Positions 32,682 through 41,359 of a DNA stretch of 64,000 bases are shown piece by piece. Location of the stretch: the NCBI RefSeq assembly GCF_002266855.1, contig NZ_NGJN01000004.1, positions 62,001 through 126,000 on the forward strand. The letters are read 5' to 3'. Each line of letters begins with the position of its first letter. The first letter of the stretch is position 1. Below the pieces are notes generated by a model. It saw only the letters and a program-made list of their open reading frames with translations. It made no database searches and was not told the origin of the DNA. The position numbers and the translations under genes were made by a program. The stretch comes from Winogradskyella aurantia (GTDB taxonomy: Bacteria > Bacteroidota > Bacteroidia > Flavobacteriales > Flavobacteriaceae).

Positions 32682-35026
32682 GCAAAAAGAATTTACCAAT
32701 AAAGATTTTCGAAAAAAGAAAAGAGATAGACGAAAGGAGAGTAGAAGGAGGAGGCAATAGTGACCTTCCTAAATTTGTGCTATCAGATTCTGAGCTTTAT
32801 GAAAGAGCCGAAGAATATTCAAATGTTGTTCACGAAAAATTAGAGGAGTTTGAAAAAAGACCTGATAACAGGAAATTTATTCCAACGACTTTAAATGTTG
32901 AGATTAATGATAAAGCAATAGCAAAATCACACAGGTCAGAAATTAAAAAAATCTTCAATGTTAACTACAAGCACAATTTCATTGGATTTAATGGAGCTAA
33001 TAATTTGTTAGTGAAGATTGATAGTCCAAGAGACATTTATGCAATAGAAAAAAATTTAAAAAATATCAATAAGCATAAGGTTGGTTTGTCAGCTATTAGC
33101 CATATTGAAGATTTTTTTCCAGAGGTTAGAGTTGAAGAAAACGATGGAAAAGATTTAAAAGTCACAATGATTAATTACCAGAATATGGAAATTAATAATG
33201 CTGTGAAAAATGTTTTTGAAAGCTTTTGCGCTGATAATCAACTAAAATTTAAAAGAACTAATTATTCGCCCGAATTAATTATTTATAAAATTTTTGAAAC
33301 AACTCATTCTACAATTGATAAGCTTCAAGAGTTTGAAGCAGTTGAATCTATAAGCTTTATGCCACAATTTACGGTAGGGTTAGATTTTGTAGAATCTAAT
33401 GAAACACTTGAAATAAAAACGCCAAGTAAAGATGTTGATTACCCCATAATAGGAGTTTTGGATTCGGGTATTTCAAAAAATAAATACCTAAAACCTTGGT
33501 TAATTGACAAAAAATTTTCCTCTTATCCAGATAACTATATCAATAAAAATCACGGTACGTTCGTTTCAGGAATAATAGTCTATGGTGATGAATTAGAAAA
33601 TAGAAAACTTTCTGGACTAGAAGGGTGCAAATTATTTGATGCAACAGTAATACCTGATGAAAATATCGAAAAAATCTCGGAGGATGAACTTGTAGAAAAT
33701 ATACGAGAGGCAATAAAACAAAATTCTGAAATTAAAATTTGGAATATGTCACTTGGGTCGAGACAGGAATCAGATGAGCATAACTTTTCGCATTTTGGGC
33801 AAGCACTAGATAGTATACAAGAAACATTTGATGTGCTAATTTGTAAATCAGCTGGAAATTGCACAAATTTTGTGAACGGCAATCCTAAAAGCAGAGTTTC
33901 GAGGTCAGCAGATTCAATACTTTCACTAGTTGTAGGTTCCATCGCTCATAATAAGAAATTAAATGATTTGGCAGATGTAGATTACCCATCTCCATTTACA
34001 AGAATAGGTAAAGGTCCATCTAATATTATCAAGCCAGAATTAGTCAGTTATGGAGGAAACGCTTCTGTCAAAAATGGAAGGATTATTAAAAATGGAGTAA
34101 ATTCATTAAGTACAGATGGACGATTAGTTACAGAGGTAGGAACAAGTTTTTCTACACCCAGAGTGAGCGCTTTACTTGCTTCATTAGATATGAATATTAA
34201 TGAGGGGTTTAATCCTTTATTATTAAAGGCTCTTGCTATTCATTCCGCAAAATATCCATCAGCCATCAATATGGGAATAAACGATAGAGTAAAACAAATG
34301 GGTTTTGGATTACCATCTCCAACGGACGATATTATATATAATGATGAATATGAGATAACTTTAATATTGCAAGACACTCTTATAAAAGGAGAGTTTATGG
34401 AGATTTTGGAGTTTCCTTTTCCAGAAAGTTTAATTGATGATGAAGGATATTTTTATGGTAATATCAACTTGACTTTGGTCGGCTCTCCAGTTTTAAGGAA
34501 TCAAGGTAGTGAGTATTGCCAATCCAATCTTGAAGTACTCTTCGGCACATATGACAACATAAAACAAAGAGATACGAATGTTGCTACAATAATAAATGAG
34601 TTTGGACCAGATGGCGTTGAAAATGTTTTCAGAAATGGAGCTTATAAAGCAAAATACAAAAGAGATTTTGATAGTGATTATGCAAGGGAAAGAGTTCTTT
34701 TGGATTATGGAAAGAAATATCATCCTATAAAAAAATACTCAGTAAATCTAGAAGAATTAACTCCAATGAATAAAGAAAACAAACTAAAGAGTCCTAAAAA
34801 ATGGTTTTTACGAGTTAAAGGCCTTTTTAGGGATTTTGCAGAAGAAATGGCTGCTCAAGATGGAGAAGAACTTAGTCAAAGCTATTGTTTAATTCTAACT
34901 ATAAAGGATAATAAAAGAAAACATAAAATATATAATGAAGTAAATCAGCTATTAAGTAATGGGAATTTTAATCATTCAAATATCAAACTTAGGGAAGAGG
35001 TTAGAATAAATAATATAGCTGGTTAG
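32678..35026 (+). CDS. S8-family subtilisin-like protease, AAA partner
   Basis: A cytoplasmic protein of 782 residues without signal peptide. It has an N-terminal region of about 250 residues that is not a standard propeptide and may be the partner-binding part. The S8 core has D262 (GVLDSGIS), H292 (NHGTFVSGI), oxyanion N394 (SAGN) and nucleophile S490 (GTSFSTP), so the catalytic triad is intact. A C-terminal extension of about 230 residues is unrecognised. It is translationally coupled to the AAA gene, suggesting that ATPase and protease act together. Confidence 0.9.
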   Translation: MSKKNLPIKIFEKRKEIDERRVEGGGNSDLPKFVLSDSELYERAEEYSNVVHEKLEEFEKRPDNRKFIPTTLNVEINDKAIAKSHRSEIKKIFNVNYKHNFIGFNGANNLLVKIDSPRDIYAIEKNLKNINKHKVGLSAISHIEDFFPEVRVEENDGKDLKVTMINYQNMEINNAVKNVFESFCADNQLKFKRTNYSPELIIYKIFETTHSTIDKLQEFEAVESISFMPQFTVGLDFVESNETLEIKTPSKDVDYPIIGVLDSGISKNKYLKPWLIDKKFSSYPDNYINKNHGTFVSGIIVYGDELENRKLSGLEGCKLFDATVIPDENIEKISEDELVENIREAIKQNSEIKIWNMSLGSRQESDEHNFSHFGQALDSIQETFDVLICKSAGNCTNFVNGNPKSRVSRSADSILSLVVGSIAHNKKLNDLADVDYPSPFTRIGKGPSNIIKPELVSYGGNASVKNGRIIKNGVNSLSTDGRLVTEVGTSFSTPRVSALLASLDMNINEGFNPLLLKALAIHSAKYPSAINMGINDRVKQMGFGLPSPTDDIIYNDEYEITLILQDTLIKGEFMEILEFPFPESLIDDEGYFYGNINLTLVGSPVLRNQGSEYCQSNLEVLFGTYDNIKQRDTNVATIINEFGPDGVENVFRNGAYKAKYKRDFDSDYARERVLLDYGKKYHPIKKYSVNLEELTPMNKENKLKSPKKWFLRVKGLFRDFAEEMAAQDGEELSQSYCLILTIKDNKRKHKIYNEVNQLLSNGNFNHSNIKLREEVRINNIAG

Positions 35027-35069
35027 TAAAAGAAATAACAAGTATTTATTAATTAAAAAAATAAAGATT

Positions 35070-35201
35070 ATGGGGCTTAAACCAGGACCAAAAAGAATTG
35101 CTAAATCTACTGGAAAACCAGATAGGCGAGCACGAGATAATAAAAACACGCCAGGAAATACACCATCACTAAAACCACCTAAACGTAAAAAAAGTAGATA
35201 A
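35070..35201 (+). CDS. Very small basic protein (43 residues) closing the AAA-subtilase operon
   Basis: An ATG at 35070 opens a 43-codon frame ending at TAA 35199-35201, 43 bp after the protease stop on the same strand. The product is almost entirely Lys, Arg, Pro, Gly, Asn and Thr (starts MGLKPGPKRIAKS, ends PKRKKSR), so it is disordered and strongly positive. It is too short for usual gene callers. It could be a nucleic-acid-binding peptide, a protease substrate or inhibitor, or chance; no homologue is recognised. Confidence 0.5.
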   Translation: MGLKPGPKRIAKSTGKPDRRARDNKNTPGNTPSLKPPKRKKSR

Positions 35202-35214
35202 TATTAATTTTTAG

Positions 35215-35232
35215 ATATTATGTAAAATAGAA
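35215..35232 (+). repeat. 18-bp direct repeat, copy 1
   Basis: ATATTATGTAAAATAGAA, starting 13 bp after the small basic gene. An identical copy lies at 35933-35950. Confidence 0.85.
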
Positions 35233-35932
35233 TATAAAAGCTCGAAAACGGCCTCAGAAAACTTTGGTTAAAACAATAGGCGAAAGAGCGTATATATTTT
35301 AGAGGGCTAGCAATACATATTTTTAATAAACGTAAGGTTTAAAGGTAGTTCAAAGTAATCTTAATCAGTTACAATGCTTTCTAAAATATAGCGATTGACC
35401 GGTGATTGTTTCCAAAGTTTTATGCAGCCTTGATTTTTTTTCTTTTTTTATCAAGAAAAAAAGAAAATAATAAACGATTAATAAACTCGATTTCAAATTT
35501 CAGTTGTAAATCTTGTTAAACAATTAAAATCAAAAAAAATTGAATAATAGCACAATTAGAGCAAGTGTATAGAAATTATCTCGCAGAGTAATTTTATACT
35601 CTTGCGGCAACCTTGACGAGAATCGCGTAGAAAAAAATATTGCAGGATTATTATCGAATACGCGAATTTTGAAACAATCTAAAAGGTTAGCTTTTTTATG
35701 GCGATGGCTATGCGGCTGGAAATTATTCGCAGATTTTTATTGTTTTAATAAGGAGCTCATGAATGCTTCGCTTTTGAGTTAAAAATAAATTGCAATAAGC
35801 AAAAACGATGATTAGCAAATTGCTTTGACATAAAATCGGTATCGTTATAGCACTAAAGCGTTAGAACTAATTTTATATCAAATAGCATAACTTTATGCAA
35901 TATGCTTCAATAATACTTTTGTCCTATAATTT

Positions 35933-35950
35933 ATATTATGTAAAATAGAA
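35933..35950 (+). repeat. 18-bp direct repeat, copy 2
   Basis: Perfect copy of the repeat at 35215-35232, 718 bp away. Together they bracket the non-coding part of the island. Confidence 0.85.
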
Positions 35951-36063
35951 ATTATAACCGTAACCTCTGCTTCTTTTTCCTTATAGTTTCACCCACTGGA
36001 TAAAACTATTAGGTTAGTCTGTATCTTCTATGAAATATCCAAACGTCTTAGTCTATTTATAAT

Positions 36064-36783
36064 TCATAGCATATAACGCTCCAATTCTTTTTTTGATCGG
36101 ATAAGATCATAATAAAAACCTTTTACCAAATCGCCATAGCCATTGATATACAAAAACCTTAAGGATGCAATTTTGGCTTTGTGCTCGTCGCTGTATAATA
36201 AATAGCGCACACAGTCATTACCACATTTAAAATCGGTAATGAGTTCCGTATACCAAGGTTGTGTAGATTCGAGATGTTCCAAGTTGGTCTTAAACTTTTC
36301 GTAAATAATCTTTTCTATATCGTCAATATTCTTAAAATACAATTTATAGACACCGCTGAGATTAATAAGACTTTCTGAGGCTTTGGAATTGTCTAATACC
36401 GCATTATCAATCCAATTGATGCTCTGCTGGTCGAGCCCCAAATCCTTAACATCAAATAATATGGTTGAAATGAGACCAGCGTCATTGACCTTGGATTTGT
36501 CGTAATCACGACCCAGTGTTTTTAAATACACTTGGTCTAAAGAGTCCAATTCCTTCTGAAACCTATCTAAATCATGGATGTCTTTGTTCAGCTGCACCAG
36601 CACCCTGTTTTGTAGGTCTACATTGGCAGCCACCAGTTGCTCGTTAGTACTCCAATTATTAAGATACAAGGCAATGAGAATGCCCAGCACCACCAAAATA
36701 ATTTCACCTAAGGCATAGATTAGGTAATTGCTAAAGCGCTTATTTTTTAAACTCGCCAAACGTATTTTATTAAAAAATTTCAT
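36064..36783 (-). CDS. DUF6090 family membrane protein, copy 3 of a tandem triplet
   Basis: The protein has 239 residues. An N-terminal basic segment (MKFFNKIRLASLKNKRFSNY) leads into one transmembrane helix (LGEIILVVLGILIALYLNNW), followed by a long, probably external, helical domain. The domain has a conserved Cys pair (FKCGNDCVRYLL). Function unknown. It lies 6 bp after the middle copy, and all three are probably one operon. Confidence 0.8.
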   Translation of the reverse strand: MKFFNKIRLASLKNKRFSNYLIYALGEIILVVLGILIALYLNNWSTNEQLVAANVDLQNRVLVQLNKDIHDLDRFQKELDSLDQVYLKTLGRDYDKSKVNDAGLISTILFDVKDLGLDQQSINWIDNAVLDNSKASESLINLSGVYKLYFKNIDDIEKIIYEKFKTNLEHLESTQPWYTELITDFKCGNDCVRYLLYSDEHKAKIASLRFLYINGYGDLVKGFYYDLIRSKKELERYML

Positions 36784-36789
36784 AGGGTT

Positions 36790-37500
36790 CTAAGACTTTA
36801 AATAACGCAGCATGGCTTTTAAATCCTTTTGATACTGCTCCACACCATATAAGTAATCGTCAAAATAGATGGCTTCATAATACGTGAGCCTGTTCATATA
36901 ATCTTGACCTGTAAAATAATCCAAGCAGCCGTCATTGCACTTGCCTGAAATAAACCATTCTGAAAACCAATCAAAGTTATCGCGTAGATATTTCATGTTA
37001 TCCACAATTTCCTCTAAAATGATGTTATGCCTCACCTCAAAAGCCTCACGCTTGTATGCACTGTAAAATTTAACTATAGAATCGACTTTCTTACTATTCG
37101 TTTTAACGTCCTTATTAAAATTAGACAGTAAATTATAGCCATTGGAATTATAGTTGGGTATAGCAACTCTTGCTAAAATATAACGACAATCCTCACAACC
37201 CCTTATAGAGTCCTTGAATTTAGGATTATACAGCATTTTGACGGTGAGTTCTTGATCTAATTTAGATCCGGAGATAACCTCTTTGGTTTCGCTTAAATCT
37301 CCTTCAAGGTCCTTGGCAATAACCGTAATAATCCGATCTAATTCTTTTTGATCGGACTGCTCTTCTTTCCAGTTGTTCATGGCTAGAGCTAACATGATGC
37401 CAATAACCACAAGTACAATCTCTCCAAGACCATAGATCAGGTAATTTTTAAGTCGTTTCCCTTCTATCATTTTAAATCTAAACTTGTTAAATAATTTCAT
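36790..37500 (-). CDS. DUF6090 family membrane protein, copy 2
   Basis: The protein has 236 residues with the same layout as its neighbours: MKLFNKFRFKMIEGKRLKNY then the helix LGEIVLVVIGIMLALAMNNW. It carries Cys pairs (CEDCRYIL near 119-122 and CNDGCLDYF). Sequence similarity beyond the first 45 residues is limited, so the duplications are old. Function unknown. Confidence 0.8.
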   Translation of the reverse strand: MKLFNKFRFKMIEGKRLKNYLIYGLGEIVLVVIGIMLALAMNNWKEEQSDQKELDRIITVIAKDLEGDLSETKEVISGSKLDQELTVKMLYNPKFKDSIRGCEDCRYILARVAIPNYNSNGYNLLSNFNKDVKTNSKKVDSIVKFYSAYKREAFEVRHNIILEEIVDNMKYLRDNFDWFSEWFISGKCNDGCLDYFTGQDYMNRLTYYEAIYFDDYLYGVEQYQKDLKAMLRYLKS

Positions 37501-37503
37501 GGA

Positions 37504-38235
37504 TTATCGCTTTTTTAAGCGCTCATTTAACTGCGTAATGGTTTCAATATTATAGTTTTGAAGTGCCTTTAATTGCGGTTCCAAATTGCTAAAAACCAAA
37601 GTGGAATGAATGGCTAATTGTGCTTTATACTGTTCACTTAAGTAAAATGGCATTATATCTGGATCGTCTAATTTTCCCAGAAGTAAATCCGCAATCCATG
37701 GTTGCTCCATTTTTAAATACATCATATTGTTATCAATATCGTCACTAATGCGCTTAATGGACGTAGTTATAAGATTGTCATAATACCTGTGCATGGCTAA
37801 AATATTTGAAACCAAGGTGTCTTGTTCAATTTCGGAATCTGAGTCGTTTACGTAATTTTCTAAAAGACTTATACCCTTTTGCTGCAGCTGCAGTGGTGAA
37901 TACGACAGGGTAAGTCCATAGCCTTGAGGATTATCCTGATAGGTTTTAGCAGTCACCGTATCGCTTAAAAATAGTTTAAAAAAAGGCTTTCTTGTGTCTA
38001 TAAAATTCAAAGTTTGGCCTACAACGGTACTGTCTATTTCTAAATCTTGCTTGTATACGCTCAGATAATTCTCTAATTGTATTTCCGCGGCCTTTTGTTC
38101 TTGGTAGTCATTTATGGCTACTGCGATTAAAATACCGATAGCCACTAAAATGATTTCTCCTAAAGCATAAAAGAGGTAATTTCTGAGACGACGTCCTTCT
38201 ATCATTTTAAATCTTAGCTTATTATAAAGTTTCAT
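37504..38235 (-). CDS. DUF6090 family membrane protein, copy 1
   Basis: ATG 38235 is preferred; an in-frame TTG 15 bp upstream is ignored because the family starts MKLYNKLRFKMIEGRRLRNY. The helix LGEIILVAIGILIAVAINDY follows. Unlike copies 2 and 3 it lacks the cysteine pairs. The gap to copy 2 is 3 bp. Confidence 0.8.
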   Translation of the reverse strand: MKLYNKLRFKMIEGRRLRNYLFYALGEIILVAIGILIAVAINDYQEQKAAEIQLENYLSVYKQDLEIDSTVVGQTLNFIDTRKPFFKLFLSDTVTAKTYQDNPQGYGLTLSYSPLQLQQKGISLLENYVNDSDSEIEQDTLVSNILAMHRYYDNLITTSIKRISDDIDNNMMYLKMEQPWIADLLLGKLDDPDIMPFYLSEQYKAQLAIHSTLVFSNLEPQLKALQNYNIETITQLNERLKKR

Positions 38236-38271
38236 GCCCTTAAAATACAAAAAAAGCCCAGCTTAAAAGCT

Positions 38272-38481
38272 TTAGTTCTGTTCCAGTCGGCTTGTCTTAA
38301 TTAAGACAACAATACCACCTACAAGCAACGCAATACCTAGTGTGCCGCCACCTACCCAAACCCAAAAGGGCTCCTCTGAATGTTTCCAATGGCTGGCTTC
38401 TATCGCCAATGAAAGTCCAAATCCTATTAAACTTGCCCCTATTCCGCCTTGTACTAACCATTTTCGACGCTGCTTATTCAT
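38272..38481 (-). CDS. Small two-helix membrane protein
   Basis: 69 residues from ATG 38481 (MNKQRRKWLVQGGIGASLIGFGLSL); the longer frame starts at TTG. Two transmembrane helices near 10-27 and 42-62 flank a short loop with WKHSEEPFWVW. It starts 36 bp upstream of the DUF6090 triplet and could be its first gene. Function unknown. Confidence 0.65.
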   Translation of the reverse strand: MNKQRRKWLVQGGIGASLIGFGLSLAIEASHWKHSEEPFWVWVGGGTLGIALLVGGIVVLIKTSRLEQN

Positions 38482-38723
38482 TGCCAATTATTATATAGCT
38501 CAAACCTCAAGGATAATTTGAGCTTTTTTCTTTTAATTTTTACGGTGTAACAATATAGTTAAATTCATCAATAATTCTTGCAGCTTACGTTTATCCTAAA
38601 TTTTGGCACTAGAAGGCACTCATAGCGATTAATTTCGTCGTTTGTCTTAAATCTTCGGTGGCTCAGAAGCCTTGTTTATATCTTGCATATACCCTCAAAC
38701 CCTAACATATAAAACTTAATCGT

Positions 38724-39029
38724 ATGGACAAGAATCTCTCCTTATTCAATCAGATTAATAGCCTCTCATACTGGCTGTTAAAAGAAAGTCATTTTAAAAG
38801 TTCCATTTCGTTAGACGCTAGTGATGATAGTTTCTTTATTTCCATAAAAGAAGGATCTGAATCTATCTATAAGCACCATATTGAAGACTTTAGCAAAAAA
38901 GACAGTCGCTTTCTGCAGTATGAGCTATCTTCCATTGTTAGTCATTTACTTGAAATAAAAAGACATGTCTCAGCATCGTTAAGCCAAGGTTTAAACCCTT
39001 CAGGTATTGATTTAAAGTCACTCACTTAA
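38724..39029 (+). CDS. Small cytoplasmic protein, unknown
   Basis: 101 residues without signal peptide or membrane segment. It has a mostly helical composition (LSLFNQINSLSYWLLKESHF...). I do not recognise a family. Codon use resembles neighbours. It lies 91 bp upstream of the transporter gene on the same strand. Confidence 0.55.
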   Translation: MDKNLSLFNQINSLSYWLLKESHFKSSISLDASDDSFFISIKEGSESIYKHHIEDFSKKDSRFLQYELSSIVSHLLEIKRHVSASLSQGLNPSGIDLKSLT

Positions 39030-39120
39030 AAGTATACGGCATAATTAAATACCTAAACATAAACACCTCTCTATTCCTTGAAATTTAGTAACTTCAGTCA
39101 CACTATTATACGACTGAAAC

Positions 39121-41313
39121 TTGAAACCTCCCATCACAACACTTAAAAAATTTGGCACCTTTGGCGGTGTTTTTACACCAACCTTTCTAACCATACTCGG
39201 TGTTATTATGTATTTACGTCTGGGCTGGGTGGTTGGTAACGCCGGTCTTTTAGGCGCTTGGTTGATTATTATCATTTCATTTTTAATCACCTTATGTACG
39301 GCACTGTCCATGTCTGCAATAACCACCAATATCAGAATTGGCGCTGGAGGCGCCTATGCCATCGTATCCCAGGCCCTGGGTCTTGAAGTTGGTGGCAGTC
39401 TAGGTATTCCGCGTTATGTGTCCCAAGGTCTTGCCGTAACAATGTATATCTTTGGGTTTCGAGAGGGCTGGTTAAGCATCTTTCCTGGACATAATGCCTT
39501 TCTAGTGGATATTTCGGTCTTTTTAACCCTATTCGTTATAGCCTATATCAGTGCCAATCTGGCTATAAAGACCCAGTTTTTTATAATGGGCGTTATTATA
39601 CTCTCCTTGCTGTCCATCGTCATTGCCGCCTATAATGGTTCTATGGTAGCCCCAACCAGTGAAGCTCTAAGTTGGGGAACCTTTAAGGGATCTAGTGAGA
39701 ATGGCTTCAGCGGAAGCAGTTTTTGGGTTGTGTTTGCGGTCTTTTTCCCGGCAGCCACAGGAATAATGGCCGGTGCAAACATGTCTGGTGAACTTAAAAA
39801 TCCAAAGAAGAGCATCCCTACCGGTACCTTGTGGGCCATTGGTATCAGTTTTGTGATTTATATGCTCTTGGCCTTTTGGATTGCCCGAAGCGCCACGGAA
39901 GAAGAATTGCTGACCAATTATTATGTAATGGTAGATAAGGCGTATTTTGGACCACTAATCATAGCAGGTGTTTTAGGAGCTACCTTCTCCTCTGCCTTGG
40001 CTTCTATTGTTGGCTCATCGCGCATACTATTTGCTATGGGTGAACATAAGGTACTGCCCTACTCCAATATCCTGGCAGGGCAAAGTGCTAATGGCCAACC
40101 TCGAAATGCCATGTTGGTGACGGGTATTTTAGTTTTCATTACCCTTTTGTTACGAAATCTTAATGCTGTGGCACCACTGGTGACTTTATTTTTCTTGATT
40201 ACCTATGCCATGATCAATATTGTAGTGATTATTGAGCAGCGCTTAGGGCTTATTAGTTACAGACCTTTATTTCCTATTCCGAAATGGGTACCCTACCTGG
40301 GGCTTGTGTCGTCCATTTTTGCCATGTTCATTATCAATCCTACCATAAGTCTTTTATCTGTTGTCATTGTGCTGGTTGTTTATTTTTATCTGTCGCGTCA
40401 AAATTTGGAAACCCCCTTTGAGGATGTCCGGTCTGGCTTGTTTGTATCCTTTGCGGAATGGGCCGCCAAGCATACCTGGGGTATGAAAAAAATGCAGCAA
40501 CGTGCCTGGAAGGCCAATCTCATGGTCCCCGTAAGGGACATTCACGGTTTAAAGGGTAATTTTGAATTTCTTCGGAATATCGCCATGCCCAAAGGATCTA
40601 TAAAACTTTTGGGAATTGAACCCTTTTTAGAACAAAGTAAATTGGTTGAAAAATTAGACGACATGTCAGCTGCTTTCAGGGCCAAAGGGGTGTTTTCCTC
40701 CTCTGCCGTAATTCATACACATGAATTTGCCAATGGTATCAATTATGGAAATCAAGCTCTACAAGGTGCTTTTTTCAGACCCAATATCATGTTCTTAAAT
40801 TATCAAAATCACGATGACTACGAAAACGAGCTTAAGCCCGTAATGCGTGAGGCCATTCGTTTAGAGATTGGTATTCTTTTGTTTGTATCGCATCCCAAGG
40901 CCTTGTTGGGTCAGCGTAAAACCATAAATGTTTGGGTGAGCGACCGCACAGGAAACTGGGAACTCAGTTGGGACATTGGTAATTTAGACCTTTCCATTCT
41001 AATAGCCTATAAGCTCAAAATGAATTGGGGCGCAAAAATAAGGTTGATTACGGTTGTAAAGTCAGCAGAAGAAGAAATAAACGCCACTGACTTCTTAAAC
41101 CAACTCATAAATCTGGCTAGGTTGCCTGACACCTTAATTGAAGTGCACTTGGGTGATTTTAAGACTGTTGTTGCCGATGCGCCTCCTGCTGATTTAAATA
41201 TTTTTGGAATGGATGATACATTGGCCTATACATTTCTAAAGGATATGACCGAAAAAACAGGAAGCTCCTGCCTTTTTGTAAAGGATTCAGGACACGAAAG
41301 TATTCTGGCATAA
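39121..41313 (+). CDS. SLC12-like (Na-K-Cl cotransporter-type) APC-superfamily transporter
   Basis: 730 residues starting at TTG (no nearby ATG; the first in-frame Met is residue 29). Residues about 15-420 hold twelve transmembrane helices, with GTFGGVFTPTFLTILGVIMYLRLGWVVG as the cation-chloride cotransporter signature opening, then IGAGGAYAIVSQALG and MAGANMSGELKNPKKSIP. The C-terminal 280 residues form a soluble domain. It should move ions or amino acids across the inner membrane; substrate unproven. Confidence 0.88.
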   Translation: MKPPITTLKKFGTFGGVFTPTFLTILGVIMYLRLGWVVGNAGLLGAWLIIIISFLITLCTALSMSAITTNIRIGAGGAYAIVSQALGLEVGGSLGIPRYVSQGLAVTMYIFGFREGWLSIFPGHNAFLVDISVFLTLFVIAYISANLAIKTQFFIMGVIILSLLSIVIAAYNGSMVAPTSEALSWGTFKGSSENGFSGSSFWVVFAVFFPAATGIMAGANMSGELKNPKKSIPTGTLWAIGISFVIYMLLAFWIARSATEEELLTNYYVMVDKAYFGPLIIAGVLGATFSSALASIVGSSRILFAMGEHKVLPYSNILAGQSANGQPRNAMLVTGILVFITLLLRNLNAVAPLVTLFFLITYAMINIVVIIEQRLGLISYRPLFPIPKWVPYLGLVSSIFAMFIINPTISLLSVVIVLVVYFYLSRQNLETPFEDVRSGLFVSFAEWAAKHTWGMKKMQQRAWKANLMVPVRDIHGLKGNFEFLRNIAMPKGSIKLLGIEPFLEQSKLVEKLDDMSAAFRAKGVFSSSAVIHTHEFANGINYGNQALQGAFFRPNIMFLNYQNHDDYENELKPVMREAIRLEIGILLFVSHPKALLGQRKTINVWVSDRTGNWELSWDIGNLDLSILIAYKLKMNWGAKIRLITVVKSAEEEINATDFLNQLINLARLPDTLIEVHLGDFKTVVADAPPADLNIFGMDDTLAYTFLKDMTEKTGSSCLFVKDSGHESILA

Positions 41314-41316
41314 AAA

Positions 41317-41335
41317 AAGCCACATTTAGTGGCTT
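41317..41335 (-). terminator. Terminator of the old yellow enzyme gene, possibly bidirectional
   Basis: AAGCCAC/GTGGCTT form a 7-bp stem around TAAAT on the minus strand, followed by T residues (41311-41318). It abuts the stop of the transporter on the other strand. Confidence 0.85.
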
Positions 41336-41359
41336 ATAACAGTTTTTTAATTTAAAATT

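Larger units (their letters stand above)
35202..36063. other. Long non-coding stretch after the AAA-subtilase operon
   Basis: About 860 AT-rich bp without a convincing gene on either strand. It holds an 18-bp direct repeat (see next entries), a 9-bp hairpin with one bulge (CGCAGAGTA with TACTCTTGCG, 35582-35606) and an A/T-only inverted repeat around 35433-35468. It may be decayed mobile DNA or hold a non-coding RNA; neither is proven. Confidence 0.5.

Noticed and set aside
35433..35468. A/T-only inverted repeat as a terminator
   Set aside because: The arms are homopolymer-like T and A runs; such pairing is expected by chance in AT-rich DNA and there is no gene immediately upstream.
35760..35834. 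A 24-codon minus-strand ORF (MSKQFANHRF...) in the long gap
   Set aside because: Too short, ordinary composition, no supporting context; likely chance in AT-rich DNA.
38252..38275. AGCTTTTAAGCT-type hairpin before the DUF6090 triplet as a terminator
   Set aside because: The stem is short and the spacing suggests that the small membrane gene and the triplet form one transcript.
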